Made by a program: the position numbers and the translations under genes. The notes beneath the pieces are model-generated. The model searched no databases. It was not told where the DNA came from and worked only from the letters and a program-made list of their open reading frames with translations. A DNA stretch of 8,327 bases from an uncultured bacterium (GTDB taxonomy: Bacteria; Chloroflexota; Anaerolineae; JACIWP01). The DNA is taken from assembly GCA_903872005.1 (NCBI GenBank), contig CAIQJD010000922.1, forward strand, positions 1 through 8,327, read 5' to 3'. Positions 6,325 through 8,327 of the stretch are shown piece after piece. Position 1 is the first letter of the stretch. Each line of letters opens with the position of its first letter.

Positions 6325-6774
6325 ATGGCAGAGGCAAGTAAGCTCTTCGAGATCACACGCCGGCCGATTGATGTGAACGAGGTGGTGCAACGCGTCGCCG
6401 GCCCGGAAAATGGCGCGATCGTCACCTTCATCGGCGTGGTGCGCGACAATAATCACGGCCGACGGGTGGAGTACCTGGAGTACGACGCCTACCCCGAAAT
6501 GGCCGAAGAGATGCTGGCGCAGATCGGCGCGGAGATCGCCGCGCGCTGGCCGGCCGCCGGCAAGGTCTGCATCGTCCACCGCATCGGCCGGCAATATGTC
6601 GGCGAGGTCAGCGTGGTCATCGCCATTGCTGCCGGCCATCGCGCCGGCGTCTTCGACGCGACTCGTTACGCCATCGAGCGGATCAAAGAGATCGCCCCGA
6701 TCTGGAAGAAAGAGGTCTGCCCCGACGGGGCCTATTGGATTGAAGGGCCAGAGAGTCTGAAGACTGAGTTGTGA
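6325..6774 (+). CDS. moaE: MoaE, molybdopterin synthase catalytic subunit
   Basis: Large subunit of MPT synthase, which inserts two sulfurs from MoaD thiocarboxylate into cPMP to make molybdopterin. 149 aa, normal length. Diagnostic motifs are GAIVTFIGVVRD (30-41), VEYLEYDAYPEMAEEML (48-64), VHRIGRQYVGE (84-94), AAGHRAGVFDA (102-112) and IKEIAPIWKKE (120-130). K121 and K128 correspond to the catalytic lysines K119 and K126 of E. coli MoaE, and R40, H105 and R106 are the expected conserved residues. The ATG at 6325 follows GAGG at 6315-6318, 6 nt upstream. An upstream extension of the frame overlaps moaD and is not a real N-terminus. The stop TGA overlaps a GTG at 6771 (GTGA), but the following gene more likely starts at 6801. 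Confidence 0.96.
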   Translation: MAEASKLFEITRRPIDVNEVVQRVAGPENGAIVTFIGVVRDNNHGRRVEYLEYDAYPEMAEEMLAQIGAEIAARWPAAGKVCIVHRIGRQYVGEVSVVIAIAAGHRAGVFDATRYAIERIKEIAPIWKKEVCPDGAYWIEGPESLKTEL

Positions 6775-6785
6775 CGCCCGAGAGC

Positions 6786-6792
6786 GGGGAGG
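6786..6792 (+). promoter_or_regulatory. Ribosome binding site for the lipoprotein gene
   Basis: GGGGAGG, eight nucleotides before the GTG at 6801. It favours GTG 6801 over the in-frame GTG at 6771 that overlaps the moaE stop. The shorter product begins directly with a signal-peptide-like segment. Confidence 0.65.
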
Positions 6793-6800
6793 CAGAAGCG

Positions 6801-8327
6801 GTGGGCGGACGCGGGTGGAGCGGCCTGGCCGGCGCGCTGGCCCTGAGCGGCGCGCTCCTCGTCTCTGGCGCGTGTGGCCGGCCAACCCCGGCGCCGGCGC
6901 CGATGCCCAGCGCGACCACCGCGCCGACCGCTACCCCATCGTCCAGCCCTGCGCCCTCGCCCACCGCGTCGCCAACCAGCGCCCCCACACAGACGGCCGC
7001 GCCCATCTCGACCGCCACGCCGACCCGGAGCGCAACCCCGCCGGCGACCGCTACGCCGCTGCCCACGCCCATGCCCACCTATACCCCCACGCCGGCCGCG
7101 CCGACGCCGGCCCCCAGCCCCACGCCGGCCGTGCGCCTCTCCGAAGGCAGTGTGACGATCCCGACCTATCCTTACGCCCGCTTTCTCATTCAGGAATACT
7201 CGGAAGCGTTCGCCATGCCCTACGCGCGCCTGGATTGGGGCGCGTACGAGGCAGCCGGCCCCAAGCCGGCGCCGCAGACCTACCGCCTCATCATCCTGGA
7301 AAATGACCTGCTGCACCTGACGCTCCTCCCCGAGTTGGGCGGGCGCATCTATCGCTGCGCCTTGAAAGCGACCGGCCAGAATGTCCTCTACAACAACCCG
7401 GTCATCAAGCCGACCCGCTGGGGGCCAAAGGAGCAGGGCTGGTGGCTGGCCGCCGGCGGCATCGAATTCTGTCTGCCCGTGGAAGAGCACGGCTACGAGA
7501 CGGCGCTGCCGTGGAGCTACGCGCTGGAGCGCCGGCCGGACGCCGTCAGCGTGCGCCTGTGGGATGCGCCGGCCGGCGGCCGGCCGCGCGCCGTGATCGG
7601 TGTGACGCTGCGCGCCGGCGAGGCGCGTTTCCTGCTGGACGTGCGCCTGGAGAATGGCGCCGGCCGCGACATCCCGATCAAGTATTGGACCAACGCCATG
7701 CTGGCGCCCGACGGCCAGAATCGCGGCTCGGCCGGCCTGCAATTCATCTTCCCGGCGACGCAAGTCACCGTCCACTCGACCAGCGATGCGGCGCTGCCCG
7801 GCCCGGGCCAGGCGCTCGATTGGCCCCTTGGCGGCGGGCGCGATCTGAGCCGGCCGGCCAACTGGGGCGGCTGGCTCGGCTTCTTTGAGCGGCCGGTCGC
7901 GGCCGGCGGCTTCGCCGGCGTCTATGACCATGCGTCGGGGCAGGGGATGCTGCGTATCTATCCGCCGGCCGGCGCGGCCGGCTCCAAAGGGTTCGGCTTC
8001 GGCGCTGCCGCCAGCGCCCTCTCGCCGGCGCTCTGGACCGACGACGGCTCGACGTATGTCGAGCTGCACGGCGGCCTGGCCCCGACATTCGATGATGTGG
8101 TCACGTTGTCGGCCGGCGGGGCCGCCGCCTGGCAAGAGGTCTGGTATCCCCTGGCCGGCCTGGGCGGCGTCACGCTGGCCGGCGCGGCCGGCGCGGCGTA
8201 TGTGGCCTGGGATGCGCCGGCGCGGTCGTTGGGCTTGACGCTGGCAGCCACGCGGCCTCTGGAAGGCCGGCTGGAGACGCGCGTGGCCGGCGCTCTGGCC
8301 GGCGCGTGGCCGCTGGCCCTGGCCGCC
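6801..8327 (+). CDS. Secreted lipoprotein with Pro/Thr-rich linker and DUF5107-like domain (3'-truncated by window edge)
   Basis: An uninterrupted plus-strand frame from the GTG at 6801 to the last base (509 codons, no stop). Residues 1-25 look like a lipoprotein signal: a short N-region with Arg4, a hydrophobic core, then VSGAC with Cys25. The lipobox is imperfect (Ser at -3), so cleavage by signal peptidase II is probable rather than certain. Residues 28-110 are a low-complexity Pro/Thr/Ala/Ser linker, common in Chloroflexota surface proteins. From about residue 160, RLIILENDLLHLTLLPELGG is followed by RIYR (to 185), NNPVIKPTRWGPKEQGWW (198-215) and AAGGIEFCLPVEEHGYE (217-233), which I recognise as DUF5107, a family likely to have a galactose-mutarotase-like beta-sandwich fold. 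That suggests binding or processing of carbohydrate at the cell surface. Residues after about 390 are not recognised. It follows moaE by 26 nt and is probably on the moa transcript, but no role in cofactor synthesis is apparent. Confidence 0.8.
   Translation, partial: MGGRGWSGLAGALALSGALLVSGACGRPTPAPAPMPSATTAPTATPSSSPAPSPTASPTSAPTQTAAPISTATPTRSATPPATATPLPTPMPTYTPTPAAPTPAPSPTPAVRLSEGSVTIPTYPYARFLIQEYSEAFAMPYARLDWGAYEAAGPKPAPQTYRLIILENDLLHLTLLPELGGRIYRCALKATGQNVLYNNPVIKPTRWGPKEQGWWLAAGGIEFCLPVEEHGYETALPWSYALERRPDAVSVRLWDAPAGGRPRAVIGVTLRAGEARFLLDVRLENGAGRDIPIKYWTNAMLAPDGQNRGSAGLQFIFPATQVTVHSTSDAALPGPGQALDWPLGGGRDLSRPANWGGWLGFFERPVAAGGFAGVYDHASGQGMLRIYPPAGAAGSKGFGFGAAASALSPALWTDDGSTYVELHGGLAPTFDDVVTLSAGGAAAWQEVWYPLAGLGGVTLAGAAGAAYVAWDAPARSLGLTLAATRPLEGRLETRVAGALAGAWPLALAA

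Noticed and set aside
6771..6800. GTG at 6771 overlapping the moaE stop as the lipoprotein start
   Set aside because: It would put ten mostly polar or acidic residues before the signal peptide, while the GTG at 6801 has GGGGAGG at ideal spacing and begins directly with the signal-like segment.
6877..7130. Pro/Thr-rich linker region as a tandem DNA repeat
   Set aside because: The Thr-Pro pattern is irregular at the nucleotide level, with no constant unit length. It is a low-complexity protein linker rather than a true tandem repeat.
6732..8135. A 467-codon minus-strand open frame opposite the lipoprotein gene
   Set aside because: Composition is Arg/Gly/Ala-rich with no recognisable domain and a glycine-arginine low-complexity stretch that is simply the complement of the Pro/Thr linker. 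The plus strand gives a signal peptide, linker and DUF5107-like motifs, so this is a shadow of GC-rich, palindrome-rich coding sequence.
1..8327. CRISPR arrays, tRNA or rRNA genes, insertion sequences, attachment sites
   Set aside because: No regularly spaced direct repeats, cloverleaf-like segments, transposase motifs or terminal inverted repeats were seen on either strand.

Overview
The window is GC-rich (about two thirds by eye) bacterial chromosome, densely packed and apparently free of mobile elements, RNA genes or CRISPR. Three things suggest a Chloroflexota (Anaerolineae-like) organism: a lipoprotein with a long Pro/Thr/Ser/Ala linker followed by a DUF5107-like domain, a stand-alone URO-D-fold protein of the COG0407 type, and general gene style. 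This placement is inference from protein style, not from a marker gene.

Layout. (1) Positions 2-2104, plus strand: the C-terminal half of tldD (cut by the left edge) followed 6 nt later by complete pmbA/tldE, the two subunits of the TldD/TldE metalloprotease. (2) Positions 2137-4286, minus strand: a two-gene unit made of an acidic hypothetical protein and, 23 nt downstream, a URO-D-superfamily protein that is probably not the haem enzyme HemE. It converges on pmbA. (3) Positions 4287-4540: a divergent control region with two good sigma-70-type promoters facing away from each other, a large interrupted dyad exactly between their -35 boxes, and a potentially structured leader before moaA. (4) Positions 4541-6774, plus strand: a compact moaA-moaC-moaD-moaE cluster covering both steps from GTP through cPMP to molybdopterin. 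(5) Positions 6801-8327, plus strand: a secreted lipoprotein gene 26 nt after moaE, still open at the right edge.

How the genes work together. MoaA and MoaC make cPMP from GTP. MoaD (the thiocarboxylate carrier ending in Gly-Gly) and MoaE (large subunit of MPT synthase) convert it to molybdopterin. Later-step genes (moeB, mogA/moaB, moeA) are not in the window. The lipoprotein probably shares the moa transcript by position, but no functional link is visible.

Most notable signals: the palindrome GCCGGC occurs roughly 95 times by hand count, many-fold above composition expectation, in all reading frames and between genes; the dyad sits between the divergent promoters; and the moaA leader can form mutually exclusive stems, one touching the ribosome binding site. 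I see no clear evidence of a wholly new multi-gene system.
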